26,028 nt of DNA. It comes from a virus. A program made the translations under genes and the position numbers. Positions within the stretch are counted from its first letter, which is position 1; each line of letters starts with the position of its first letter. The notes under the pieces are model-generated. The model had not been told where the DNA came from, searched no databases, and worked only from the letters and a program-made list of their open reading frames with translations. Below are positions 12,401 to 21,700 of this stretch, piece by piece. The stretch is from IMG/VR virus record IMGVR_UViG_3300017720_000058, positions 1 to 26,028 of that record. The stretch is one strand, 5' to 3'.

Positions 12401-12434
12401 AATTAGGGGGTTGAAATATACCCCTATTTTTTTT
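12401..12434 (+). terminator. Rho-independent terminator after hsp20
   Basis: TAGGGG (12404-12409) pairs with CCCCTA (12421-12426), followed by eight T (12427-12434). The stem can extend past one mismatch by pairing the preceding A run with the T tract. Placed right after the hsp20 stop, it is the clearest terminator in the window. Confidence 0.8.
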
Positions 12435-12444
12435 GAGGAAATAT

Positions 12445-12690
12445 ATGAAAAAGTTATTAATATTATTATTTTTTTTTACTACTGTTAGTTATTCAGGAGA
12501 TAATATTTTGGATTCACTAGGTTATAGATACTATCATGATTTAGATAATGAACATGATGGTTCAAAGTTTAGAGCTTATGCTACAAAAAATTTTTATCAA
12601 AGTAAATTAAAGTTTGCTTATGAAAGAAAAAGAACAGGTCGTGGAGTAGAAGCAGGTACATGGTTCATTGACCATGAGTATAAATTTTAA
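12445..12690 (+). CDS. Small exported protein with beta-barrel-like C-terminus
   Basis: 81 residues from the ATG at 12445, with GAGGAAA before it; an in-frame TTG at 12433 is less likely. The N-terminus is a typical signal peptide (MKKLLILLFFFTTVSYS) with probable cleavage near residue 17 and no lipobox cysteine. The mature part has alternating strand-like segments (YRYYHDL, KFRAYATKNF, KLKFAYERK), and the last strand, GTWFIDHEYKF, ends in Phe as in outer-membrane proteins. It may sit in or near the outer membrane, but 60 residues is too short for a full barrel alone. Function unknown. Confidence 0.65.
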   Translation: MKKLLILLFFFTTVSYSGDNILDSLGYRYYHDLDNEHDGSKFRAYATKNFYQSKLKFAYERKRTGRGVEAGTWFIDHEYKF

Positions 12691-12699
12691 AGGATGCAT

Positions 12700-13488
12700 A
12701 TGCTATTAAAAAAAACAATGGTAAACACAGTTTACGTAGGGTATGACCCTAAAGAACATACTGCTTATGAGGTATTAAAATTTTCATTAGAAAGAATATC
12801 CACTAAACCTGTTAGAGTTATACCTTTGAGAAGAGATATACTTACAAAGATAGGTATATATACTAGAAAACATAATAGCATAAGTGGTCAAGACTATGAT
12901 GAGATAGATGGTAAACCTTTTTCTACACAGTTTAGTTTTAGTAGATTCTTAATACCTGCATTAAATATGTATGAAGGTCTAGCTTTATATATGGATTCTG
13001 ATATGTATGTAAGAGCAGATATAAATGAACTATTTAAAATGTGTGATAATAATTATTATCCTATACATGTAGTTAAACATAAGTATGAACCTAAAGATAA
13101 AAAGAAAATGGATGGTAAGGAACAACATGTTTACCCTAGAAAGAATTGGTCTAGTTTAATTATGTTTAATTGTGGTCATGAAGTAAATCAAAAACTGACA
13201 CCACAAGATGTTAATACTAAATCAGGTAGATGGTTACATACCTTTCAATGGTTACCAGATAAAGAAGCAGATATAGGTACAATACCTGAAGAATGGAATT
13301 GGTTAGACAATCATTCCTCTACAGATATAGATGCAAAGAATGTTCACTTTACAACAGGTGGTCCTTGGTTTAAAGACTGGGGTTCTAAAAGAGATAAAGA
13401 TGTAAAGTATGCTATTGAATGGTCTAATGATGCCCAATGGTTACAAACTCAAGGTATATTAGATGTTAATAAGGATTATATGATATGA
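12700..13488 (+). CDS. GT-A glycosyltransferase (GT8-like)
   Basis: A 262-residue sugar transferase. The DxD metal/nucleotide-sugar site is D99-S-D101 in LALYMDSDMYV, preceded by the GT8-like FSTQFSFSRFLIPAL (about 75-89). The acceptor side has PRKNWSSLIMFNC and NWLDNH. The ATG at 12700 fits the AAAGGA (12689-12694) better than the in-frame ATG at 12694. It opens a set of sugar-active genes, with the next gene overlapping by 4 bases (ATGA). Likely roles are modification of host surface glycans or decoration of virion or DNA components; substrate unknown. Confidence 0.85.
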   Translation: MLLKKTMVNTVYVGYDPKEHTAYEVLKFSLERISTKPVRVIPLRRDILTKIGIYTRKHNSISGQDYDEIDGKPFSTQFSFSRFLIPALNMYEGLALYMDSDMYVRADINELFKMCDNNYYPIHVVKHKYEPKDKKKMDGKEQHVYPRKNWSSLIMFNCGHEVNQKLTPQDVNTKSGRWLHTFQWLPDKEADIGTIPEEWNWLDNHSSTDIDAKNVHFTTGGPWFKDWGSKRDKDVKYAIEWSNDAQWLQTQGILDVNKDYMI

Positions 13489-15782
13489 AAATAAATTTTG
13501 TTACATCTTTTAATGAAGACTTATATAATAAATTTGGTACTTTATTTTTTAAATCTATCTACGAAAATTGGGAACCTAGTTTAAAAGTAAAAGCTTATCA
13601 CCATAACTTTCCTGCTGATAAATATTCATTAGAAAAACATATTGACTATACAAATCTTGAAGAACATAGAAAATATAAAAGATTTATAAAAGAAAATGCT
13701 GTTCATAATGGAACAGAAGATGGTAAGATACCTTATAATGATAAACTTGATGCTATTAAATGGTCACATAAAATGTTTGCTTTAACTGACCATGCATTTA
13801 CATTAGCAGAAAAAGATAAAGAACCAGGTTGGTTAGTGTGGGTAGATGTTGATTCTTATGCATCAAAAAGATTAACACAAAAAGATTTAGAAAAAATATT
13901 AACTGATAATGTAGACATAGTACATACAGGTAATCATTCTTTTATTGCTTTTAATTTAAATAAAAAACCACCACTAGATTTATTATGGGATTTAAGAAGA
14001 ACCTATATGAATGGTGAGGTTATACAATATAGAGAATGGACAGATAGTTTTATTCTTGAAAGACTTTTAAATATATACAAAGCTCATGGTTTAAAAATTT
14101 ATGATGCTAGAGATATTATACCTAGTTATATAATACATATGGAAGGAGTTTCTAATTCTAATATATTACCACTAAGAGATTTAAAAGGTAATCGTATATT
14201 TGAATTATCAAAAGATAATGTAACACAAGATATTAAACCTGCAAGATATGAAAGAAATGCAGAACTTATAAGACATTTTAAACCTAAAACTATATTAGAA
14301 ACTGGTACATGGAATGGTGGTCGTGCTATTGAAATGGCATTAGCTTCTTTTGAGAACACAGATACAGTAGAATATTATGGTTTTGATTTGTTTGAAGATG
14401 CTACAATAGAAACAGATAAAGAAGAGTTTAATGTTAAAGCACATAATACTATGGAAGCTGTAGAAAAAAGATTAGAAGAATTTAAAGTTAAGATGAAAGA
14501 AAAAAATAAAACATTTAATTATGTTTTAACTAAAGGTAATACAAGAGAAACATTAAAAGCTGAAAACTTATTTAAATTTTTACCTACTATAGATTATGCT
14601 TTTATAGGTGGTGGTGATAGTGTAATAACAAAACAGAGTGATTATGATTGTTTAAAACATATACCTGTTATTGTTATAGATAACTATTTTTCTAAAGATA
14701 AAGATGGTAATACAGTTAAACCAGAATATTGTGGAACTAATAAAGTAAAAGATAGTTTATCTAAAACTATTAAAAATAATATATTACCTAGTGAAGATTT
14801 AGTAAGAGGTGGTGGTAATACACATTTATTATTAATTGTAAATGATGATAAGTTACCTTCTCCACCTAGACATTTATTTAGTGTACCTATAAAAGTAAAT
14901 CCTAGAGATTGTGTACCTAAAGATTATATAAGAGATAATATTAGAACTAATTTTAAATTAATAGATAAATGGTTAGGTAAGTTTCCTATGCATGATAACA
15001 AATGTATTATAGTATCAGGTGGACCTTATACAGATTATAAAAAATTACAGGCATTAATTAAAAATAATCCTACAGCAAAGATAGTAGCTGTTAAACATTC
15101 TTATGGAAAGTTATTAGAACATAATATAAAACCTTGGGCATGTGTTGTATTAGACCCTAGACCTATCACAGGTAAAAGTACACATGGTATTATAAGAAAA
15201 GATTTATTTAAAAATATAGACCCAAGCACTAAATTTTTTGTAGCTTCTATGACAGACCCTTCTGTTACTAAATATTTAATAGAAAGAAAGGCAAACATAT
15301 GGGGATGGCACGCATTTACAGAATCATTACGTGACCCTGAAGAACAAAAGAAAGGTATACATAATAATGTAGTAACTCTTAATAAAGATTTAGGATTACC
15401 TGAAGGTACTACATTAATAACAGGTGGTACTTGTGCAGCTATGAGAGCATTAGGTATTATGCATACTATGGGATTTAGATTCTTTGAGTTATTTGGTTAT
15501 GATTCTAATATGGAAGAACCTACTAATGAACAAAAGAAAGAAACAACAGGTGCTGAAGATGAACAACCAAGACCTAAATATTTTAAAGTATCTGTTAATA
15601 AACAAGAGTTTTGGACAACAGGTGAGTTACTTGCATTAGCACAGGACTGTGAAAAATATTTTAATGAATCACCTATGGAGATGGATATTAATTTTCATGG
15701 TGAGAATACTTTAGTTTCTGCTTTATGGAAGCTATCCAATAGATATAAATTAAAACAACAATCTTTTAAAGGTGATTTATAA
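13485..15782 (+). CDS. Three-module protein: GT-A glycosyltransferase, methyltransferase fold, MptE-like/DUF115
   Basis: A 765-residue cytoplasmic enzyme. Residues 1 to about 225 are a GT-A-type glycosyltransferase domain with DVDSY near 120 (WLVWVDVDSY) and NHSFIAFN. Residues about 255-425 form a Rossmann methyltransferase-like domain: TILETGTWNGG (motif I), EYYGFDLFED, then DYAFIGG and VIVIDNYF. Residues about 500-700 match the MptE-like/Maf (DUF115) family: IIVSGGPYTDYKKL, then IKPWACVVLDPRP, LITGGTCAAMRALG and FELFGYDSN. Maf proteins attach nonulosonic acids to flagellin, so sugar transfer is the likely theme. The frame is unbroken across domain borders. It overlaps both the GT8-like gene and the following methyltransferase. 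Confidence 0.8.
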   Translation: MKINFVTSFNEDLYNKFGTLFFKSIYENWEPSLKVKAYHHNFPADKYSLEKHIDYTNLEEHRKYKRFIKENAVHNGTEDGKIPYNDKLDAIKWSHKMFALTDHAFTLAEKDKEPGWLVWVDVDSYASKRLTQKDLEKILTDNVDIVHTGNHSFIAFNLNKKPPLDLLWDLRRTYMNGEVIQYREWTDSFILERLLNIYKAHGLKIYDARDIIPSYIIHMEGVSNSNILPLRDLKGNRIFELSKDNVTQDIKPARYERNAELIRHFKPKTILETGTWNGGRAIEMALASFENTDTVEYYGFDLFEDATIETDKEEFNVKAHNTMEAVEKRLEEFKVKMKEKNKTFNYVLTKGNTRETLKAENLFKFLPTIDYAFIGGGDSVITKQSDYDCLKHIPVIVIDNYFSKDKDGNTVKPEYCGTNKVKDSLSKTIKNNILPSEDLVRGGGNTHLLLIVNDDKLPSPPRHLFSVPIKVNPRDCVPKDYIRDNIRTNFKLIDKWLGKFPMHDNKCIIVSGGPYTDYKKLQALIKNNPTAKIVAVKHSYGKLLEHNIKPWACVVLDPRPITGKSTHGIIRKDLFKNIDPSTKFFVASMTDPSVTKYLIERKANIWGWHAFTESLRDPEEQKKGIHNNVVTLNKDLGLPEGTTLITGGTCAAMRALGIMHTMGFRFFELFGYDSNMEEPTNEQKKETTGAEDEQPRPKYFKVSVNKQEFWTTGELLALAQDCEKYFNESPMEMDINFHGENTLVSALWKLSNRYKLKQQSFKGDL

Positions 15783-16387
15783 TGAAACCCTCTAAAGAAT
15801 ATTATGAATTAATTGATGCATATAAAATAATACATCAAGAAGAAGGTAAGTTTAGAGGTATTAGTTTAACACCTCTTGTTCCTACTCTTGTAAATCTTAC
15901 TAAAGAAAATAATTGTAAAACATTATTGGATTATGGTTGTGGTAAAGCCATACCTTATGATAAAGATAAATGTAATGAGATGGGATTAAAGAATACTGTT
16001 CAAGAATTGTGTAATATAAAAGAATTTTATTTATATGACCCTGCCTATGAAAAGTATTCAACACTACCTGATAAAAAATATGATATTGTAATATGCACAG
16101 ATGTATTAGAACATATAGCAGAACAAGATATAAACTATGTTTTAACTAAGATATTATCTTATAGTAATAAAATAGTATTTTTAAATATTTCTTGTCAACC
16201 TGCTTTAAAACATTTTAAACAAGGTAATCTTAAAGGTAAAAATTTACACATATCTGTGTTTGACCCTTCATGGTGGGCACATAAGATAGGAAGAGTTTGG
16301 AATAAATTTAATCATTTAAAAATATATACGTTATGTGAAACTAAAGAAGGAACACATGCTACGTGTATTAAAAAGGAGAAAAAGTAA
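15782..16387 (+). CDS. Class I SAM-dependent methyltransferase
   Basis: 201 residues. Motif I is TLLDYGCGKA (about 47-56), the acidic strand-2 end is YLYDPAYEKY, and motif IV is YDIVICTDVLEHI (about 99-111), the standard layout of small Rossmann methyltransferases. It begins in a TAATG overlap with the three-module glycosyltransferase, suggesting that it methylates the sugar product of that pathway. No target-recognition domain typical of DNA methyltransferases is present. Substrate is inferred only from context. Confidence 0.85.
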   Translation: MKPSKEYYELIDAYKIIHQEEGKFRGISLTPLVPTLVNLTKENNCKTLLDYGCGKAIPYDKDKCNEMGLKNTVQELCNIKEFYLYDPAYEKYSTLPDKKYDIVICTDVLEHIAEQDINYVLTKILSYSNKIVFLNISCQPALKHFKQGNLKGKNLHISVFDPSWWAHKIGRVWNKFNHLKIYTLCETKEGTHATCIKKEKK

Positions 16388-16794
16388 TGGCATTAACAGC
16401 ATTAATAGCACCTGCTACTAAACTAATAGGTAAGTTTATAGAAGATAAAGACCAGAAAAATAAACTTGCACATGACTTAGCAACTATGGCAGAGAAACAT
16501 GCACAAGAATTATCTAAAGGACAAATAGAAGTTAATAAAGAACAAGCTAAACATCCTAGTTTATTTGTATCAGGAGCAAGACCTGCAATAATGTGGGTAT
16601 GTTGCCTAGGATTACTATGGCAGTTCTTTGTAGGACCTGTATTAACATGGGCTACAGGTATATGGTTTCCTGATATGGTTCCACCACAGCTAGAAGTAGA
16701 AGGATTAATTACATTAGTAATGTCACTTTTAGGACTTGGAGCAATGAGGTCATTTGAAAAATCAAAGAATGTAGCAAGAGATAATTTAAAGTGA
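16387..16794 (+). CDS. Holin of the 3TM / gene-transfer-agent type
   Basis: 135 residues. A helical N-terminal part (about 1-60) ends in KHPSLFVSGARPAIMW, a segment typical of the phage holin family with three membrane segments (PF11351-like). Strong membrane helices are at about 67-92 (WVCCLGLLWQFFVGPVL) and 103-121 (VEGLITLVMSLLGLGAM). It would make membrane lesions to time lysis and release the endolysin, which here is encoded on the opposite strand. AAAAAGGAG lies before the ATG. It is followed by other small membrane-protein genes. Confidence 0.82.
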   Translation: MALTALIAPATKLIGKFIEDKDQKNKLAHDLATMAEKHAQELSKGQIEVNKEQAKHPSLFVSGARPAIMWVCCLGLLWQFFVGPVLTWATGIWFPDMVPPQLEVEGLITLVMSLLGLGAMRSFEKSKNVARDNLK

Positions 16795-16994
16795 CAACAG
16801 TATTTTTATTAGTATTATACTTAGGACAAGTACAACAGGAAAGTAATATGGTATTTGCAGATATTAATAGATGTAGATATTTTGCAAGAACATTAATGAG
16901 ACAACCTGCTGTACCTGGTGGTGCTAAATATAAAGCTATATGTAAACCTATAGAAGTAGATGCTAATAATCCAAAAGTAAGGATATACAGATGA
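16791..16994 (+). CDS. Small hypothetical protein with hydrophobic N-terminus (GTG start)
   Basis: 67 residues from a GTG at 16791 that overlaps the holin stop (GTGA). The N-terminus TTVFLLVLYLG is a short hydrophobic segment that may be a signal or anchor. A soluble part with two cysteines (NRCRYFARTLMRQ and YKAICKPIE) follows, perhaps disulfide-linked outside the cytoplasm. Its position beside the holin suggests a lysis-linked role, for example spanin-like, but there is no lipobox or coiled coil to support that. Confidence 0.6.
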   Translation: MTTVFLLVLYLGQVQQESNMVFADINRCRYFARTLMRQPAVPGGAKYKAICKPIEVDANNPKVRIYR

Positions 16995-17119
16995 ATATAT
17001 TACAATATATATGGTATAAATTAAGAGAAATAGATTCTATGTATTATGAGGTAACAGCTTACATAATAATTACTATATTAATATGTGGTGGATTTAGTTG
17101 GATTACAAGTAAGATATGA
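16991..17119 (+). CDS. Small single-pass membrane protein (42 aa)
   Basis: A frame with an ATGA overlap on both sides (start 16991, stop 17117-17119). The N-terminal half is amphipathic (MNILQYIWYKLREIDSMYYE), then comes one membrane segment (AYIIITILICGGFSW). It lies in the holin gene group and may affect lysis timing. Unnamed. Confidence 0.5.
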   Translation: MNILQYIWYKLREIDSMYYEVTAYIIITILICGGFSWITSKI

Positions 17120-17244
17120 ATTATTTAAAAACAATATATAATATTAAAACATATTTAAGAAACAATAGGAGTAGATATATGGAATTAGTTTTACATGCAG
17201 TTATTACTGGACTTATTGCAGGTTTAGTTCTTATATTAATATAG
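17116..17244 (+). CDS. Small membrane peptide (42 aa, or 21 aa from an internal start)
   Basis: Reading from the ATGA overlap at 17116 gives 42 residues: a basic N-terminal half, then a hydrophobic half (LVLHAVITGLIAGLVLILI). An internal ATG at 17179 has AGGAG (17167-17171) 7 bases upstream and would make only the 21-residue membrane helix. Both forms may be made. Such single-helix peptides near holin genes can be lysis accessory proteins. Confidence 0.5.
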   Translation: MNYLKTIYNIKTYLRNNRSRYMELVLHAVITGLIAGLVLILI

Positions 17245-17252
17245 GTATATAA

Positions 17253-17741
17253 ATGGCATTAAAAGAAAAGTATGAGAAGTTTGCACAAGGTATGGTTATT
17301 CATAACAATGCTACAGAAGCAGCTAGATATGCAGGATATACAGCAAACTCTTCTCATGCATTAGCTAATACAGGATTTAGATTAAAGAATTTACCTGAAA
17401 TAAAAGATAGAATAAAAGAATTAGAAGATAATCTTGAAACTAATGTTGATGTTATTACTGAGATAGAAAGACAATATGATTTTGCAAAGAGTAATGGGCA
17501 TACTAATAGTGCTATTAAAGCTTTAGAGTTACTATCTAAGATAAGGGGAGCAAAGAGTGATAAAGAAGTAAACACTTCTCCTGAAGGACTAGAACAAAAT
17601 ATAATTAATTCACTTAATATATTAGGTAAAAAGAAAGTAGAAAATATAATTAGTAAGTGTGATTTTAATCAACAGATAGAATCAAGTACAGAACAGCACC
17701 AACAGCACCAAGAAAAAATATCACAAGAACACCAAGAATAG
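17253..17741 (+). CDS. terS: Small terminase subunit (TerS)
   Basis: 162 residues. The N-terminal part has the TerS-type layout: FAQGMVIHNNATEAARYAGY, then FRLKNLPEIKDRIKELE, a helix-turn-helix followed by a helix. The central NGHTNSAIKALELLSKIRGA is an oligomerisation-type helical segment. The last 30 residues are Gln/His/Glu-rich (STEQHQQHQEKISQEHQE) and look disordered. It would recognise phage DNA and feed it to the large terminase, which is not in this window. It is the last plus-strand gene, and its final 77 bases overlap the 3' end of the opposing gene. A paralogous N-terminal region occurs in the GIY-YIG fusion at 9165. Confidence 0.8.
   Translation: MALKEKYEKFAQGMVIHNNATEAARYAGYTANSSHALANTGFRLKNLPEIKDRIKELEDNLETNVDVITEIERQYDFAKSNGHTNSAIKALELLSKIRGAKSDKEVNTSPEGLEQNIINSLNILGKKKVENIISKCDFNQQIESSTEQHQQHQEKISQEHQE
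17493..17527 (+). repeat. terS copy of the paralogous 35-bp segment
   Basis: This segment matches 9414-9448 at 31 of 35 bases in the same orientation, within the region encoding the shared NGH(S/T)NSA(L/I)KALE motif. Confidence 0.75.
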
Positions 17742-18114
17742 TATTCTCTATCATCTGTGCTTGTTTTCTTTTAGCTTCTGCTATTGCTTCTTTCTTTTTC
17801 TTTCTTATGTTTACTTGTATTCTAATTACTTCATTCCAAGCATTAGGACCATAATGCATATTAACAAAGTTACGAAGTTCATTCTCCATCTGCTGTGCTT
17901 TTTTAAGAGCAGCAAAAGATTCTAAAGCTTCCTCTTCAACAGAACCAAAAGACCTACCTTTTGCTTTATTATGACCTTCTTTAACCTCTTGAATAGCACC
18001 CATCCATCTGCCAAGGTCTTTGGACATACCTTCAATTTCTTTCCCAACTTGAAATCCTCTTTTAATTGCATTATATGCAGTTGTAGCAATACCAATAGCT
18101 GATATAGGGTCCAC
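17665..18114 (-). CDS. Hypothetical protein with C-terminal membrane anchor
   Basis: 149 residues from a GTG at 18114, chosen because AAGGAG is 5 bases upstream; an ATG 5 bases further upstream is out of frame. The protein begins MDPISAIGIATTAYNAIKRG. It has a long charged helical middle (about 60-118, rich in Lys/Glu/Ala, e.g. IRKKKKEAIAEAKRKQAQM) and ends with one membrane helix (NTILGVLVIFFLGAVGAVLY). It follows the endolysin gene on the same strand, so a lysis or inner-membrane role is possible. It overlaps terS tail to tail by 77 bp. Confidence 0.75.
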   Translation of the reverse strand: MDPISAIGIATTAYNAIKRGFQVGKEIEGMSKDLGRWMGAIQEVKEGHNKAKGRSFGSVEEEALESFAALKKAQQMENELRNFVNMHYGPNAWNEVIRIQVNIRKKKKEAIAEAKRKQAQMIENTILGVLVIFFLGAVGAVLYLILSVD

Positions 18115-18123
18115 ATCATCTCC

Positions 18124-18513
18124 TTATTTATAAGACCATATCCAAGGTCTTGGACTCGTTATTGATTTTCTAGGCATAGTATCTAAATGTATAAATCTTT
18201 TAGCATGTATTCCATTTTGTTTAACACCTATACCTGTAAAACCTAACTCCATAGCTAGTTTAACTATCTCAAAAGCTTTATGTCCAGAGCATACAACATC
18301 AACAGCACAACCTTTTAAATGTGCAGATTGTTTGCTACCACCTATAGCTATATTATGTGATTCACTTCTATAACCAGAACTAATAGTCATAGGTTGTTTT
18401 AATTTATCTCTTAGCTCATCAAGCTTACTCATAAACTTTTCATCCATATGTACCTCACCTGTACCTTTACATCTTAATTCTTCTTCAGAAAAGTATTTCC
18501 ATCTAGTTACCAT
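18124..18513 (-). CDS. M15-family peptidase, endolysin-like
   Basis: 129 residues with the zinc D-Ala-D-Ala carboxypeptidase / L-Ala-D-Glu endopeptidase layout (peptidase M15 family). SSGYRSESHN is at 45-54. SAHLKGCAVDV has zinc ligands H65 and D72, and RFIHLD gives the third ligand H109 with D111. It would cut peptidoglycan cross-links or stem peptides at lysis. There is no signal peptide, so it needs a holin, a candidate for which is on the other strand at 16387. AAGGAG precedes the ATG. The gene overlaps the upstream membrane/coiled-coil gene by 11 bases. Confidence 0.9.
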   Translation of the reverse strand: MVTRWKYFSEEELRCKGTGEVHMDEKFMSKLDELRDKLKQPMTISSGYRSESHNIAIGGSKQSAHLKGCAVDVVCSGHKAFEIVKLAMELGFTGIGVKQNGIHAKRFIHLDTMPRKSITSPRPWIWSYK

Positions 18514-18754
18514 TAGCTTGTCTCCTTATCATATCATCTATCTTACTTTCTAGTCTATCAAATCGTTGCATAAGTTGTGTCATATCATCTTTAACATCTT
18601 CTTTAGTGGCATACATAAGTGCCATGTTTTCTTTAGACTTAGATAGCTCATCTTTTACTTTACTAATAGCACCAGATGTAGAACGTATCCACCATAGAAA
18701 TCCACCTATTGCCATAGTTAATATTGCATTCCATATCATTGTCATATCTGCCAT
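18503..18754 (-). CDS. Membrane-anchored coiled-coil protein (83 aa)
   Basis: Residues 6-24 (MIWNAILTMAIGGFLWWIR) form a membrane helix. Residues 30-78 form a long charged helix with heptad-like spacing (KVKDELSKSKENMAL, DDMTQLMQRFDRLESKIDDM). AGGAG is 6 bases before the ATG. This arrangement resembles small phage proteins encoded beside endolysins, such as XhlA-like or inner-membrane spanin-like proteins. The position directly before the M15 peptidase supports a lysis role, but assignment to a specific class is not secure. Confidence 0.75.
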   Translation of the reverse strand: MADMTMIWNAILTMAIGGFLWWIRSTSGAISKVKDELSKSKENMALMYATKEDVKDDMTQLMQRFDRLESKIDDMIRRQANGN

Positions 18755-18757
18755 TGT

Positions 18758-21700
18758 TTACTCCTGTTCTGTTTCTTGTATTTCTAGTAAAGGTAAATTA
18801 TCATATCTTGCTATAATAGTTTGTATTTCTTTTAAATTATTTACTGGTATACGTTGTTCGTTATTTAATCTAAGTAGAAGATTATTAATTTTTGGTGATG
18901 TTGATACTCCTTTTATGTTATTACCTGCATTTGCAATCATAGTGTTCATAGCTTTTTTAGGAAATTGTTTTGTTCCTTGAATAGTTAGTATATTGTATAT
19001 ATCTTTTGCTAGTTTTTTTCTAACTACATCACCACCTACTTTTTCATAAAATTCTAACTTTTGAACTTCATGTAAAAACTCTGCTAGTTCTTGTTGTCTT
19101 TTATAAGATGTTGCTAAAGCATTATTTAATTCTTTATAAAAATTTAATGTACTATCTTTATCAGTCCAATCAACATTAAAAGATTTATTTAAAGAGGAAA
19201 ATAATTCTGAATCAGCACTTGATATTTTTTTTGTTAACCCACCTACTTTTATATTTATACTTCTATCTATGTCATCTGTTTGATGTTTAAAACCACTTAA
19301 TGAAGCTATTTGGTCTTCATATCTTTTAGGGAAACCTGCATCTGTTGTTCCTAAACCTTTTTTTATTTCATTATTTACTGTTTCTGAATTAAGTGATTTC
19401 CATATATTTTCACCTGTAGTATAGGTTCCAGGTACAAATGCTTTACCAATATTTAAACCATCTGCAAATCTTCTTTTTATATAATCATCAGACTCTTTAT
19501 ATAAAGATTTACCTTCTTTAGTTGTTCCTCCTCTAACAAAAGAATCTAATAATGGTTCTACTAATAAACTTTCATTAATAAAAGGAGCAAAAGCACTTTC
19601 ACTTGCTGATAAAAGGTCATTTAATTTTTTTTGTATTTCATCTACATTACCACTTTGTAAAGAAAACATAAATGGAAAAAACTTTTCACCTAATTGAATT
19701 ATAGGAGCATGAGGTAAAGTATATGTTAAATTTCTAGAACGAACTTCTCGTTTACCTGTTTTAGGATTTTTAAATATAGGACTTATATATTCTCTTATCT
19801 CATCTTTTTGCCAATCAGCTCCTAATAATCTTAATATCTTATCATCTTCTAATCTAATACCAAACTGTTTACGTTGATGTTGTAAATATTGTTGACCTGC
19901 AATAAATGCAGTTGTTAAACCTGCAAGTCTAGATGCACCTGCTCTTACTAATTGTGGATTACCTGCTTCTAATGAGCCAACTTTAGGTAAACCTTTTAAT
20001 ATATCACTTGAACCAATCTTAATTATTTCTTTTGTATTTCTAAACATCTCTGCAGTAAATGCAGGAAAAGCACCTATTGGCATCCTTCTTAATTGTTTAA
20101 TACCTCTAGGTATCATATTATATGTTGGCATGGTATTTTTAACAACCTCTGCTGCTAAATTTCTTAACTGTTCTTCTGTAGCTTTAGGATATGCTCTTGA
20201 ATATCTTTGCATTTCTCTATAAAAAGCAACAGCTTTCATAACATCATCTTCTGCAGAATATACATCACCTGCTACTTTCATAGTTTTATCATAAAACTTT
20301 TTTACAAAGTTATCTGTATTTTTAAAAGCATCATCCATACTTTGTATAATAAACTGTGCTCTTACTCCACTACTTAATACACCTCTTTCTGTTAAATCTC
20401 TTACTTCTTTTAATGCTTGAGGAGTTCTTTTAGTTAATACCATTGCTGCTTGTGGAAGTTCTTTTGCTACCCCTACTCCTAAATTACCATTTGCTCCTAA
20501 TAATATAAAGTTACCCTCAAGGTTTTTAATATGTGTTACACCTGATAAAGATGTTTTTGCTCCACTAACATAACCACTCAACCCATAATATCCTCTTAAG
20601 AAAGGATTAACATCATCACCTATAGGTTTTAGTTCTGTTCCTGTTTGTAATATTTTTTTAAATTCAGGAGTTGTAAAAACTCTAGCCAAAGGATTAGCAT
20701 TATCTCCAAAAGCTCTAAGATAATTATTAGCTAAATCTGATAACTCTGATGAAAATTTACCTGATGGTGCAAAACCCATTTGCATTTCTTTTTTTGGTAA
20801 TATTTTATATAAATCTACACCATAGTCTGATTTAGCTATCTTTTCTATATTTTTTAAAAAGTTATGTTCTACTACTAATGAACCTAGTTTCTTTGTTGTT
20901 TCATTAAATTTAACTAAGGGGTCATCTATAGGTCCTAATATAGCTCTAAATGCAGGGTCTATATTTTTTCTTGCAGTTAATACTTTACCAAAAGCATGGT
21001 CTTTTACAGCTTTAGAACTTCCTAAATTTAATATATCTAAATTATCTACATCTTTAATTCCTTTTTTATTGATGTAGTTCATTAACATACCATCTATATT
21101 ATCTCTAGTAGCATTAGGATAAGATTGTTTAATTACTCTTCTTGCTAATTGAACAGCTTCAAATGCTTCTCCCTCTGTGGCTTTACCATCTTTTAATATC
21201 TTTGTAACCTCTTTAATATATTTAGGGTCTGTAAAAGCTTTAAAATCTTGAGTTAAATACAAACCTAAATTTTTATCTATAGTAGTGTTTAAACCTTTTG
21301 ATATACCTAAATTTTTAGTTTCTTCTGATAAAGAATCAATAATACCTCTAAGTCTTCTAACACCTAATTGCATCTCAGGTTTTAATTCTTTATAAGCAGC
21401 ACCACTAATACTTTTTTCTTTTTTTAATAAATTATCATAATGTTGTTCTATAATAGATTGCTCTGCTTTTGTTCTTTTCTTAAAAGGTTTATCTAATATT
21501 TTTAATATTTCTGGTGTTGCATCATCTTGTAAATTAGGAGTTTTACCTAAAGCATTTTTTATTACTAATAGTTCATCATCACCTAATTCATTATAACTTT
21601 TACCATAAACTTTTTTAATTAATTTTTCAAATCTTTTTGTTTCACCTTTTGCAGCTATTGCTAAACTTTTTAATGCACCTTCTTTTTGTGTAAAAGCTCT

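Noticed and set aside
17694-17715. Short tandem repeat in the terS tail
   Set aside because: It is only two imperfect copies of CAGCACCAA encoding QHQQHQ; low-complexity coding sequence rather than a functional repeat array.
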